A stretch of 64,000 nucleotides of DNA from Sympetrum striolatum (GCA_947579665.1 OX388344.1:14316346-14380345); one strand, 5' to 3'; counted from the first letter of the stretch, positions 37,866 to 48,849 are shown. Numbers and translations: made by a program. Notes: generated by a model not told the origin, from the sequence alone.

Positions 37866-40392
37866 CCGTAAAGTGAATATTAAAATTCTGTAAGTGTTTT
37901 CTTTACTGTTTATGGAATCATCCATTGAACAATTCAGTGAACCTTTATCTATTTATACTATTTGAAAGTTTTTGAACTCTCAATCTTCAATGTGTCATGG
38001 TGATGCATGTTTAACAATTATCGTGTTTTCATGTTTTCATATATGTATTCAGTGTTTATTCTATTTGTAAGGATAGTATTATTTTCTTGATCTATGCATA
38101 TTTTATATAGTATGTAGTTGTGTATCACACGAATATATTTTTAACAGCTTTGGGAAATGCTATGTCATCTATTTATATCACTGCTATTAAATGGCAATAT
38201 CAGTTATTTATTTTGTACTCATACTAGTAAAATGTCTGTAAATAAAAAATAATCTCTGTGGCAAGGAGGAGGGGCACAGTAGGCCTCACCTTCCGCCGGC
38301 ATAAATAAATAAAGGACAAGTCGGTGGACTTTCTAGTGGGAGGTCTTTCGGAGAGACAATGTCGATGAAAGGTCGTTCAGGTGGACGGGGTAGGGTAGGG
38401 TCAGGGGAGGGATGAGATAAGGCCAAGGGTGGGAAGGGGTAGGGCCAGGAGAGGGAAGGGGTAGGGCCAGGGGTGGGAAGGGGTAGGGTCAGGAGAGGGA
38501 AGGGGTAGGGGATAGGGTCGGGGGAGGGAAGGGGTAGGGCCAGGGGTGGGAAGGGGTAGGGTCAGGAGAGGGAAGGGGTAGGGGATAGGGTCGGGGGAGG
38601 GGTAGGGTCTGGGGAGGGATGGGAAAGGGCCAGGGTCGGGTAGGGGATAGGGTCGGTGGAGGGGTAGGGTCTTGGGAGGGAAGGGATAGGGCCAGGGTCG
38701 GGGGAGGGGAGGGATAGGGCCCAGGGTCAGGTAGGGGATAGGGTCGGGGGAGGGGTAGGGTCTTGGGAGGGAAGGGATAGGGCCAGGGTCGGGGGAGGGG
38801 AGGGATAGGGCCCAGGGTCAGGTAGGGGATAGGGTCGGGGGAGGGGTAGGGTCTTGGGAGGGAAGGGATAGGGCCAGGGTCGGGAAGGGGATAGGGACGG
38901 GGGAGTGGTAGGGTCTGGGGAGGGATGGGATAGGGCCAGGGTCGGGTAGGGGATAGGGTCGGGGGAGGGGTAGGGTCTTGGGAGGGAAGGGATAGGGCCA
39001 GGGTCGGGGGAGGGGAGGGATAGGGCCCAGGGTCAGGTAGGGGATAGGGTCGGGGGAGGGGTAGGGTCTTGGGAGGGAAGGGATAGGGCCAGGGTCGGGA
39101 AGGGGATAGGGACGCGGGAGTGGTAGGGTCTGGGGAGGGATGGGATAGGGCCAGGGTCGGGAAGGGGATAGGGACGGGGGAGGGGTAGGGTCTGGGGAGG
39201 GATGGGATAGGGCCAGGGTCGGGGGAGGGTAGGGATAGGTCCCAGGGTCAGGTAGGGGATAGGGTCGTGGGAGGGGTAGGGTTTGGGGAGGGATGGGATA
39301 GAGCCAGGGTCGGGTAGGGGATAGGGTCGGTGGAGGGGTAGGGTCTGGGTAGGTATGGGATAGGGCCAGGGTCGGGTAGGGGATAGGGACGGGGGAGGGG
39401 TAGGGTCTGGGGAGGGATGGGATAGGGCCAGGGTCGGGTAGGGGATAGGGTCGGGGGAGGGGTACGGTCGGGTAGGGGATAGGTACGGGGGAGGGGTAGG
39501 GTCTGGGGAGGGAAGGGATAGGGCCAGGGTCGGGGAAGGGGTAGGGTCTGGGGAGGGAAGGGATAGGGCCAGGGTCGGGAAGGGGATAGGGTCGGGGGAG
39601 GGGTACGGTTAGGTAGGGGATAGGGTCGGGGGAGGGGTACGGTTGGGTAGGGGATAGGGTCGGGGGAGGGGTACGGTTGGGTAGGGGATAGGGTCGGGGG
39701 AGGGGTACAGTCGGGTAGGGGATAGGGTCGGGGGAGGGGTAGGGTCTGGGGAGGGAAGGGATAGGGCCAGGGTCGGGAAGGGGATAGGGTCGGGGGAGGG
39801 GTACGGTTGGGTAGGGGATAGGTACGGGGGAGGGGTAGGGTCTGGGGAGGGAAGGGATAGGGCCAGGGTCGGGTAGGGGATAGGGACGGGGGAAGGGTAG
39901 GGTCTGGGGAGGGAAGGGATAGGGCCAGGGTCGGGAAGGGGATAGGGACGGGGGAAGGGTAGGGTCTGGGGAGGGAAGGGATAGGGCCAGGGTCGGGAAG
40001 GGGATAGGGACGGGGGAAGGGTAGGGTCTGGGGAGGGAAGGGATAGGGCCAGGGTCGGGAAGGGGATAGGGACGGGGGAAGGGTAGGGTCTGGGGAGGGA
40101 AGGGATAGGGCCAGGGTCGGGTAGGGGATAGGGTCGGGGGAGGGGTACGGTCGGGTAGGGGATAGGTACGGGGGAGGGGTAGGGTCTGGGAAGGGGAGGG
40201 ATAGGGCCAGGGTCAGGTAGGGGATAGGTACGGGGGAGGGGGAGGGTCTGGGGAGGGATGGGATAGGGCCAGGGTCGGGTAGGGGATAGGGTCGGGGGAG
40301 GGGTAGGTTCTGTGGAGGGAAGGGATAGGACCAGGGTCGGGTAGGGGATAGGGTCGGGGGATGGGTAGGGTCTGGGGAGGGAAGGGATAGGG

Positions 40393-40444
40393 CCAGGGTC
40401 GGGTAGGGGATAAGGTCCCTACCTTATCCCCTACCCGACCCTGG
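40393..40444. repeat. Inversion junction hairpin 1 in minisatellite
   Basis: 24-bp perfect arms (40,393-40,416, ccagggtcgggtaggggata plus aggt, and 40,421-40,444) surround a 4-base loop, ccct. Here the G-rich strand switches from + to - strand. Confidence 0.88.
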
Positions 40445-40453
40445 TAGATAGAC

Positions 40454-40507
40454 CCCTCCCCAGACACTACCTCTACCCTGGAGGGTAGAGGTAGTGTCTG
40501 GGGAGGG
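40454..40507. repeat. Inversion junction hairpin 2 in minisatellite
   Basis: 26-bp perfect arms (40,454-40,479 and 40,482-40,507, the latter agggtagaggtagtgtctgg plus ggaggg) surround a 2-base loop. Here the G-rich strand returns to the + strand, so about 60 bp are inverted between the two hairpins. Confidence 0.9.
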
Positions 40508-41248
40508 AAGGATAGGGTCTGGGGGTAAGGGGTAAAGGGGTAGGGCTAGGGAAGGGGATGGAAGGGGTAAGGTTTGTGGATAGAACGGGTAGGTCTGGGG
40601 TGATGGGGTATGGCCAGGGGAGGGGAGGGAAGGGGCAGGGAGAGGGGAGGGAAGGGATAGGGCCAGGGTTGGGTAGGGGATAGGGTCGGGGGAGGGGTAG
40701 GGTCAGGGGAGGGATGAGATAAGGCCAAGGGTGGGAAGGGGTAGGGTCGGGGGAGGGAAGGGTGATGGAAGGGGTAGGGTCTGGGGAGCGGAGGGGAGGG
40801 AAGGGGTAGGGTCTGGGGAGGGAAGGGATAGGGTCAGGCGAGGTAAGTGGTAGTGTCTTGGGAGGGAATTGGAGGGAAAGGGGAGGGGTATGGTTTTGGG
40901 GAGGGGAGGGAAGGGGTAGGCGAGGGAAGGGATAGGGCCAGGGGAGGGGTTAGGTCTGGAGAGGGGAGGGTAGAGGTAGTGTCTGGGGAGGGAAGGATAG
41001 GGTCTGGGGGTAGGGGGAAAGGGGTAGGGCCAGGGAAGGGGAGGGAAAGTGTAAGGTCTGGGGATGGAATGGGTAGAGTCTGTGGATAGAAGGGGTAGGT
41101 CTGGGGTGAAGGGGTATGGCCAGGGGAGGGGAGGGAAGGGGTAGGGTCCGGGGAGGGAATGGAAGGCAATGGGAGGGGAGGGGTAGGTCTTGGGATGAAG
41201 GGGTAGTGTCAGGAGAAAGGGGTAGGGTCTGGGGAGGGAATAGGAGCC

Positions 41249-41278
41249 TTTCAAATCTCTCAAAGGAGAGATTTGAAA
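41249..41278. repeat. Hairpin at the minisatellite / composite-repeat junction
   Basis: tttcaaatctct (41,249-41,260) and agagatttgaaa (41,267-41,278) are perfect 12-bp inverted arms around caaagg, exactly where the G-rich block ends and the first, 5'-truncated composite unit starts. The left arm is an inverted copy of the first bases of the truncated unit, as a fold-back repair event would leave. Confidence 0.75.
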
Positions 41279-42132
41279 TTCAAGGGATCGCTAGATGCCG
41301 TGTATATCTAAAATAAACCATAAAGACGTCTGCGAAAATTATCCTTGGTTCGATGTTAGGTCGGGGCAAAAATCTGCCGTTTAAAATGCATTGTGGCGAT
41401 TTTTAAGATTTTTTGGACCCTTTTCCGATGGCATAGAAACTTGAATTTCGGTATGAGGTTAGATATCATAAAAATATATCATTATAAAATTTTACATATC
41501 CGCTGATGGTCCTTGGTTCAAATCCAAGAGGGACATTTAAATTCCTCAATGCATTTCTTACGGAGATAACGGAAACAAATTTTAGGTACTTCTCGGTCGA
41601 TATCAACTTCAATTTTTGCATATAGAAAGATCAAGTCCATACAAATCAAACAGTGCATTCACAGCTATCAATGTGTCCTGGGTTCGACACCAGGTGTCTC
41701 TGCAATCAGAAGTTGAACCGATTTTTAGGAATTATTTTGAAACCTTTGCCAATAATACAGACACTTCAAATTCGGCATATAGATAGAGATCATAATTAAC
41801 TTTTAGAAACATTTTTTATATTTCCAAGATCGTCCTTGGTTCGAATCCAGAGAGCCATTTAAATTCGTGAAAATTAGAACGTCTTTTGAGGCAGTTGTAG
41901 CCCTTTTTTCTGTTTGAATTTTCACACATAGTTAGAAATGGTGATGTTCTATTGTGCTGCATAGTAAGTTCTCAGTAAAGACCCGGGTTCGATGCCAGAC
42001 GATGGAATTTCAGCGAATTTTAAGAAAAATTTCAATCCATTTTTTTCTTTTGATGGCCGTCCCGATATGATGCCCACATGATAATAGTGTTGTCGATCTG
42101 CTTGCAGTATGCAAGCTACAATTTTACTCGTA
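41261..42132 (+). repeat. Composite B-box unit U1 (5'-truncated, type I)
   Basis: Five of the usual six monomers remain, with B-box-like motifs beginning near 41,347, 41,515 (ggttcaaatcc, one mismatch), 41,681 (ggttcgacacc), 41,838 (ggttcgaatcc) and 41,986 (ggttcgatgcc). It ends in the unit's terminal hairpin and tactcgta. It is almost the same as U13 from about 55,187 on (gatcgctagatgccgtgtat, aaagacgtctgcg), so it is a truncated close relative of that unit. Confidence 0.85.
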
Positions 42133-42185
42133 TCTATTATATATAGACGCTTCTCCGGATATACTTATATATATATATATACACT

Positions 42186-43258
42186 GGGGATCAAAAGTAT
42201 AAGCATGTTCCACAAGTGCCACCGACTTGAAATTTTTACGAAATATTGGCCATAACGTGTAACCTCCAGGAAAAAGCAGACATTGAACCTCGGGGTCATG
42301 GGTTCGATTCCAGAAGGCCCCAAAGTCCCGATTTTGTCCATAAGAATACATGGCGGGGATTTTCGAAAATTCTTTTGAGGCACTTCCCGGAAAAGGAGAG
42401 AGTTGAAATTCTAGAGATCGCTAAATGCCGTATATATCTAAAGGAAACCACAAAGACATCTACAAATATTATCCTTGGTTCGATGCTAGGCCAGGGCAAA
42501 TATTCTCCCGTTTAATTTACATAGCGATTTTTAAGATTTTTTTTAATTACTTACAGATGACTTGGAAACTTAAAACTTGGCACGTAGATATATATCATAA
42601 ATATATTTCATAATAAAATTTTTGAGCTCGCTGATGGTCCTGGGTTCGATCCCAGAGGGCAATTTACATCCTACAATGCATTTCTTATGGAGATTACGGA
42701 AGCAAATTTTAGGTACTTCCTGGCAAGTTGTTGACTTCAAACTTTGCATTTAATAAGATCAGGTCAAACCAAGTCATAATGTGTTTCACAGCTGCCAGTA
42801 GGTCCTGGGTTCGACACCAGGCGTCTCTACAATCAGTAATTGATTCAATTTTTAGGAACTATTTTGAACCCCTTCCCAATAATATAGAAACTTGAAATTC
42901 GGCATATAGATAGAGATCATAAATAACTTTCAGAAACATATTATAGATTTCCAAGATCGTCCTTGGTTCGAATCCAGAGAGCCATTTAAATTCGTGAAAA
43001 TTAGAACGTCTTTTGAGGCAGTTATAGCCCATATTTCTGCTTGAATTTTCACACATAGTTAGAGATAGTGATGTTCTATTGTGTTTCATAGTAGGTTCAC
43101 CAGTAATACCCGGGTTTGATGCCAGACGATGGAATTTCAGCGAATTTTAAGAAAAATTTCAATCCACTTTTTTCTTTTGATGGCCGTCCAGATATGATGC
43201 CGACATGAAAATAGTGTTGTCGATCTGCTTGCAGTATGCAAGCAACATTTTACTCGTA
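42186..43258 (+). repeat. Composite B-box unit U2 (type I)
   Basis: A full unit with the A-type start (ggggatcaaaagt, then catgttccacaagtg). It has six diverged monomers, each with cttgaaatt or a relative near its start and a B-box-like motif about 70 bp later: 42,301 (ggttcgattcc), 42,477, 42,643 (ggttcgatccc), 42,808 (ggttcgacacc), 42,965 (ggttcgaatcc) and 43,113 (ggtttgatgcc). The sixth monomer has a T-rich tract (cacttttttcttttgatgg). The unit closes with the hairpin gcttgcagtatgcaagc and acattttactcgta. Confidence 0.88.
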
Positions 43259-43288
43259 TAGCTATATAGCTATATAGGTATATAGATA

Positions 43289-44361
43289 GGATACAAATTC
43301 ACAGGCTAAACCACAAGCGTCATTGACCTGAAATTTTTACGACATATTGGCCATAACGTGTAACCTCCAGGAAAAAGCCGACATTGAACCTCGGGGTCAT
43401 GGGTTCGATTCCAGAAGGCCCCAAAGTCGCGATTTTCTCCATAAGAATACATGGCAGGGATTTTCGAAAATTTTTTGAGGCACTTCCCGGGAAAGGAGAG
43501 AGTTGAAATTCAAGGGATCGCTAGATGCCGTGCATATCTAAAGGAAACCATAAAGACATCTACGAATATTATCCTTGGTTCGATGCTAGGTCACGGCAAA
43601 AATCGGCCGTTTAAAATGCATTGTGGCGATTTTAAAGATTTTTTGGACCCTTTTCCGATGGCATAGAAACTTGAAATTCGGTATGAGGTTAGATATCATG
43701 AAAATATATCATAATCGAATTTTACATATTCGCTGATGGTACTTGGTTCGATCCCAGAGGGACATTAAATTCCTCAATGCATTTCTTACGGAGATAACGG
43801 AAACAAATTTTAGGTACTTCCCGGGACGATATCGAATTAAAACTTTGCATATAGAAAGATCAAGTCCATACAAATCAAACAGTGCTTTCACAGCTATCAA
43901 TGTGTCCTGGGTTCGACACCAGGTGTGTCTGCAATCAGAAGTTGATCCGATATTTAGGAATTATTTTGAAACCTTTCTCTATATTATAGAAACTTGAAAT
44001 TCGGCATATAGATAGAGATCATAAATATCTTTCAAATACATTTTTTAGATTTCCAAGATCGTCCTTGGTTCGAGTCCCGAGAGCCATTCACATTGGTAAA
44101 AATTAGAACGTCTTTTGAGGCAGTTGTAACCAATATTTCAGCTTGAATTTTCACACATAGTTAGAGATGGTGATCTTCTATTTTGTTTCATAGTAGGTTT
44201 ACCAGTAAGACCCGGGTTTGATGCCAGTCGATAAATTTCAGCGAATTTTCAGAAAAAATTAAATCTTTTTTTTTTTCTTTTGAGGACCGTCCCGATATAC
44301 TGCCGATATGAAATTAGTGTTGTAGATCTGCTTGCAGTATGCAAGCAACATTTTACTCGTA
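43289..44361 (+). repeat. Composite B-box unit U3 (type I)
   Basis: A full unit with the B-type start (ggatacaaattcacaggc). B-box-like motifs begin at 43,402, 43,577, 43,745, 43,910, 44,067 and 44,215. Monomer starts are near 43,331, 43,505, 43,673, 43,842, 43,996 and 44,144, giving lengths of about 174, 168, 169, 154 and 148 bp. Between monomers the shared frame is gaaattcggcata, tagatagagatcataaat, then about 45 variable bases, ccttggttcga, and a tail gccatt...ttttgaggca. This unit shows the six-part structure most clearly. Confidence 0.9.
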
Positions 44362-44426
44362 TCTTTTATATATAGACGCTTCTCCGGATATACCTATATA
44401 CCTATATACACATTCATTCATTCATA

Positions 44427-45503
44427 GGGGATCAAAATTCTAACCATGTTCCACAAGTGCCACTGACTTGAAATTTTTACGACATATTGGCCATAACGTG
44501 TAACCTCCAGGAAAAAGCCGACTTTGAACCTCAGTGTCATGGGTTCGATTCCAGAAGGCCCCAAAGTCGCGATTTTGTCCATAAGAATACATGGCAGGGA
44601 TTTTCGAAAAATTTTTTGAGGCTCTTCCCGGAATAGCAGAGAGTTGAAATTTAAGGAATCGCTAGAAGCCGTTCATATCCAACGAAAATCAAAAAGATAT
44701 CTTCGAATATTGTCCTTGGTTCGATGCTAGGCCGGGGCAAAAATCGGCCGTTTAAAATACATTGCGGCGATTTTGAGGATTTTTTTTGGAACCTTTCATG
44801 ATTGCATAGAAACTTGAAATTCGGCATGAGGTTAGATATCATAAATATATTTCATAATCGAATTTTTCCTATTCGCTGATAGTCCTTGGTTCGATCCCAC
44901 AGGGCCATTTAAATTCCTCCATGCATTTCTTACGGAGATAACGGAAAATAAATTTAGGTACATCCCGGCATGCTATCGACTTCAAACTTTGCATGATACA
45001 AAAGCAAGTCCTTACAAATCAATCTATGCATTCACAGGTTACAATATGTCCTGGGTTCGACACCAGGTGCCTCTGAAATCAGAAGTTGATCCGAATTTTA
45101 GGAATTATTTTGAAACCTTTCCTAATTATATGGAAATTTGAAATTCGGCAAATAGATAGATATCATACAAACTTTAGATGAACATATTTTAGATTTCCTA
45201 GATAGTCCTTGGTTCGAATCCAGAGACCCATTTTCATTCAGTAAAAGTAGAACATCGTTTGAGGCAGTTTCAGCCAATATTTCTGCTTGAATTTTCACAC
45301 ATATTTAGTGATGGTGATCTTCTGTTATTCTGCATAATAGGTTAACCAGGAAGACCCGGGTTCGATGCCAGACGATAAAAATTGCAGCGAATTTTAAGAT
45401 TATTTTCAATTTTTTTTTCTTTTTACGACCATCCCGAAAGGTTGCCGACAATAAATTGGTGTGTTCGATCTGCTTGCAGTATGCAAGCAACATTTTACTC
45501 GTA
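44427..45503 (+). repeat. Composite B-box unit U4 (type I)
   Basis: A-type start (ggggatcaaaattc). There are six monomers with motifs of the classes ggttcgattcc, ggttcgatgct, ggttcgatccc, ggttcgacacc, ggttcgaatcc and ggttcgatgcc. The terminal hairpin lies near 45,471-45,487. Confidence 0.87.
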
Positions 45504-45529
45504 TATATATATAGATAGGTATATAGATA

Positions 45530-46608
45530 GGATACTAATTCACAGCCTAAACCACAAGCGTCATCGGCTTGAAATTTTTACGACGTATTGGCCATATCGT
45601 GTAACCACCAGAAAAATTGTGATTTTGAACCTCAGTGTCATGGGTTCAATTCCAGAGGGCCCCAAAGTCCCGATTTTTCCCATTTAAATCCATTGCGTTG
45701 ATTTTCGGGAATTTTTAAAAAATACTTCCCGGATAGGTAGAGAATCGAAACTCTAGGAGCCTTTATATATGGCCATGATCTATCGAAAACATAAATGAAT
45801 TTTACGGAAAACATCCTGGGTTCGATGCTAGGTCAAGGCAAAAATCGGCCGTTAAAAATACATTGTGGCGATTTTTAAGATTTTTTTTGGACCCCTTCCC
45901 GATGACATGGAAACTTGAAATTCGGCATGAAGTTGGAGATCATAAATATATTTCATAATCAAATTTTACATATTCGCTGATGGTCCTTGGTTCGATCCCA
46001 GAGAGCCATTTACATTCCTCAATGCATTTCTTATAGAGATAACGGAAAAAGGTTTTAGGTACTTCCCGGCATGATATCGACTTCAAACTTTGCATAATAT
46101 AAGATGAAGTACTTATAAGTCATAATGTTCATTTCCAGCTAACAATATTTCCTGGGTTCGACACCAGGCGTCTCTACAATCAGTAAATTATCCGATTTTT
46201 AGGAATTTTTTTGAACCCCTTCCCAATAATATTTAAACATGAAATTAGGTATATAGATAGAGAACATAGATGCATTTCAAAAACATATTTTAGATTTCCT
46301 AGATCCTACTTGGTTCGAATCTAGAGAGCCATTTACATTATTGAAAAGTAGGACGTCGTTTGAGACAGTTGGAGCCAATATTTCTGCTTGAATTTTCACA
46401 GATAGTAAGAGATGGTGATTTTCTGTTGTGCCGCATATTACGTTCACCATGAAGTCCTAGGTTCGATGCCAGACGATTAAATTGCAGCGAATTTTAAGAA
46501 CTTTTTCAATCCCTTTTTATTTTCTATTGAGGGCCGTCCCGATATGATGCCGACAAGAAATTAGTGTTGTCCATCTGCTTGCAGTATGCAAGCAACATTT
46601 TACTCGTA
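45530..46608 (+). repeat. Composite B-box unit U5 (type I)
   Basis: B-type start (ggatactaattcacagcc), six monomers. The first B-box-like motif is changed to ggttcaattcc near 45,645. A long T tract (tccctttttattttctattg) follows the sixth monomer. It ends in the usual hairpin and tactcgta. Confidence 0.87.
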
Positions 46609-46644
46609 TTTAATAGATATATAGATGCTTCTCCGGATTCATTC

Positions 46645-46684
46645 ATGATATACCCAGATACCCAGATACCCAGATACCCAGATA
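46645..46684 (+). repeat. Eight-base microsatellite in a linker
   Basis: The unit cccagata is repeated four times between U5 and U6. It is a local expansion in a linker that elsewhere carries TA or TAGA repeats. Confidence 0.85.
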
Positions 46685-47761
46685 GGATACTAATTCACAG
46701 GCTAAACTACTCGCGTCATTGACTCGAAATTTTTACCACGTATTGGCCATAACGTGAAACCCCCAGGAAAAAAGCGACTTTGATCCTCAGTGTCATAGGT
46801 TCGATTCCAGAGGGGCCCAAAGTCCCGATTTTTCCCGTTTAAATACATTACCGTGATTTTCGCGAATAAAAAAAAAATACTTTCCGGATAGGTAGAGAAA
46901 TAAAACTCAAGGAGCCTATATATATGGTAATGATCTATCAAAATCATAATTGGGTTTTACGGAAAATATCCTAAGTTCGATGCTAGGTCGAGGCAAAAAT
47001 CGGCCGTTTAAAAAGCATTGTGGCGATTATTATGATTTTTTTTGGACCCTTTCCCGATGGCATGGGTACTTGAAATTCGGCATGAGGTTGGAGATCAAAA
47101 ATTTATTTCATAATCAAATTTTTTGTATTCGCTGATGGTCCTTGGTTCGATCCCAGAGGGCCATTTACATTCCTCAATGCATTTCTTATGGAGATAACGG
47201 AGACAAATTTTAGGTACTTCCCGGGATGATATCGATTTCAAACTTTGCCCAAATAAGATCAAGTCCTTTAAAATCATACTGTGCATTCACAGCGTAAATA
47301 TTTTTCCTGGGTTCGACACCAGGCGTCTCTTATATCAGTAGTTGATCCGATTTTTAATAATTATTTTGAGCCCTATCCCAATAATATAGAAACTTGAAAT
47401 TCGGCAAATAGATAGAGATCATAAATAACATTCATGAACATGTTTTAGATTTCCAAGATCGTCCTTGGTTCGAATCCAGAGCGCCATTTACATTCCTGAA
47501 AAGTAGAACGTCGTTTGAGGCAGTTGTAGCCAATATTTCTGCTTGAATTTTCACACATAGTAAGAGATGGTGATTCTCTGTTGTGCTACATAGTAAGCTT
47601 ACCAGGAATACCCGGGTTCGATGCCAGACAATTAAATTGCAGCGAATTTAAGAATATTTTCAATACCTTTTTTTTTCTTTTGAGGGCCGTCCCGATATGA
47701 TGCCGACATGAAATTATTGTTGTCGATCTGCTTGCAGTATGCAAGCTACATTTTACTCGTA
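46685..47761 (+). repeat. Composite B-box unit U6 (type I)
   Basis: B-type start, six monomers, first motif ggttcgattcc near 46,799. Its right end meets U7 head to head and forms a palindrome with 55-bp arms. Confidence 0.87.
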
Positions 47762-47827
47762 TTCATATATATATACGAGTAAAATGTAGCTTGCATACTG
47801 CAAGCAGATCGACAACACTAATTTCAT
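47708..47827. repeat. Head-to-head palindrome joining U6 and U7
   Basis: Arms 47,708-47,762 and 47,773-47,827 are inverted copies with one mismatch over 55 bp, around a 10-base TA-rich spacer. Each arm is the end of a composite unit (atgaaatta...gttgtcgatctg, hairpin, acattttactcgtat). Confidence 0.9.
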
Positions 47828-48849
47828 AACGGCATTATGTCGGGACGGTCCCGGAAAGGAAATAAAGGATTGAAAATATTCTTAAAATTCGCTTCAATTT
47901 AATTTTTTGGCATCGAACCCGGGTCTTTTTGGTGAAATTTCTATGCAGCACATCAGAAGATCATCTTCTCTAAATAGGTGTGAAAATTCAAGCATAAATA
48001 TTGGCTGCAACTGCCTCAAACGAAGACCTACTTTTCACGAATGTTAATAGCTCTCTGGATTCGAACATAGGCCGATCTAGGAAATATAAAATGCGTTTTC
48101 GAAATGTATCTATAAGTTCTATATACATGCCGAATTTCAAGTTTTAATATTATTGGGAAGGGGTTCAAAATAATTCTTGAAAATCGGATCAGCGACTGAT
48201 TGTAGAGACGCCTGGTGTCGAACCCTGGACGTATTGGAAGCTGTAAATGCACAAAATTACTTGCTAGGACTTGATCTAATTTCATACAAAGTTTGAAGTC
48301 GATATCATACCGGGAAGTACCTAAAATGTGTTTCTGTTATCCCCATAAGAAATGCATTGTAAAGTGCAAATGGCCCTCTGGGATCGAACCAAGGACCCTC
48401 AGCGAATATGTAAAATTTTATAATGAAATATATTTATGATTTCTAACCCCATGCCAAATTTCAAGTTTCCATGCATTCGGAAAGGGGTCCAAAAAAAATC
48501 TTAAAAATCGCCACAATGCATTTTAAACGGCCGATTTTTGCCCCGACCTAGCATCGAACCCAGGATATTTTCCGTTAAACCAATTTATGTTTTCGATAGA
48601 TCATGTTCATATATATAGGCTCCTTGAGTTTTAATTCTCTACCTATACGGGAAGTATTTTTTTTTAATTCCCGAAAATCAAAGCAATGCATTTAAACGGG
48701 AAAAATCGGGACTTTGGGGCCCTCTGGAATCGAACCCATGACACTGAGGATCAAAATCGCAATTTTTCTGGTGGTTACACGTTATGGCCAATACGCCGTA
48801 AAAATTTCAGCTCAATCACTCTTGTGGTTTAGGCTGTGAGTTTGTATCC
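47774..48849 (-). repeat. Composite B-box unit U7 (type I, inverted)
   Basis: The reverse complement of the type I architecture. B-box complements ggcatcgaaccc, ttcgaacata (damaged), gtgtcgaaccc, gggatcgaacc, agcatcgaaccc and ggaatcgaaccc appear in the expected reverse order. It ends with the complement of the B-type start (tgagtttgtatcc). Its first half is nearly identical to that of U20. Confidence 0.87.

Larger units (their letters stand above)
37330..37945 (+). repeat. Diverged direct duplication flanking the foldback element
   Basis: The text around 37,340-37,448 (aaccaaaataataaag, gttaatccgtgaaatgaa, agaatcatgtattgaacag, ttcagtgaa) is echoed at 37,812-37,941 (aaccaaattcgcaatta, attaatccgtaaagtgaa, ggaatcatccattgaacaa, ttcagtgaa). 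The copies are about 485 bp apart, and the foldback element sits between them. An old tandem duplication later invaded by the element would explain this. Confidence 0.5.
36349..38380. other. AT-rich unique-looking spacer without a supported gene
   Basis: This is about 2 kb between the satellite and the G-rich minisatellite. Short open frames at 36,295-36,489 and 36,961-37,155 (64 codons each; the second begins with GTG) show no domain, repeat family or codon signature that I recognise. I see no tRNA or rRNA. It contains a foldback element (37,627-37,783), an AT palindrome (37,830-37,865) and a diverged direct duplication. The last 100 bases before the minisatellite (38,270-38,380) are more GC-rich, with cagtaggcctcaccttccgc, and grade into it. 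Confidence 0.7.
38381..41246 (+). repeat. G-rich minisatellite, 62-bp core period
   Basis: About 2.9 kb are almost free of C on the + strand and consist of GGG/GGGG runs separated by TA, TC, A or CC. The clearest stretch has a 62-bp period: agggccagggtcgggaaggg starts at 39,921, 39,983 and 40,045. Typical unit parts are ggatagggtcgggggagggg, tagggtctggggagggaagg and gatagggccagggtcgggta. The flanks (38,381-38,600 and 40,480-41,246) are less regular. One block at 40,482-40,650 is repeated about 485 bp later at 40,967-41,140, and 38,399-38,450 resembles 40,696-40,745. Long Pro/Ser-rich frames on the minus strand and Gly-rich frames on the plus strand are products of this composition and not genes. 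Confidence 0.93.

Noticed and set aside
38381..41246. Telomeric repeat tract
   Set aside because: tagggg/ggtaggg strings occur, but no uniform TTAGG or TTAGGG array. The period is 62 bp.
40213..41263. Pro/Ser-rich minus-strand ORFs (up to 186 codons) and Gly-rich plus-strand ORFs
   Set aside because: They are translations of the G-rich minisatellite. The 'protein' repeat follows the DNA repeat, and overlapping frames are open equally.
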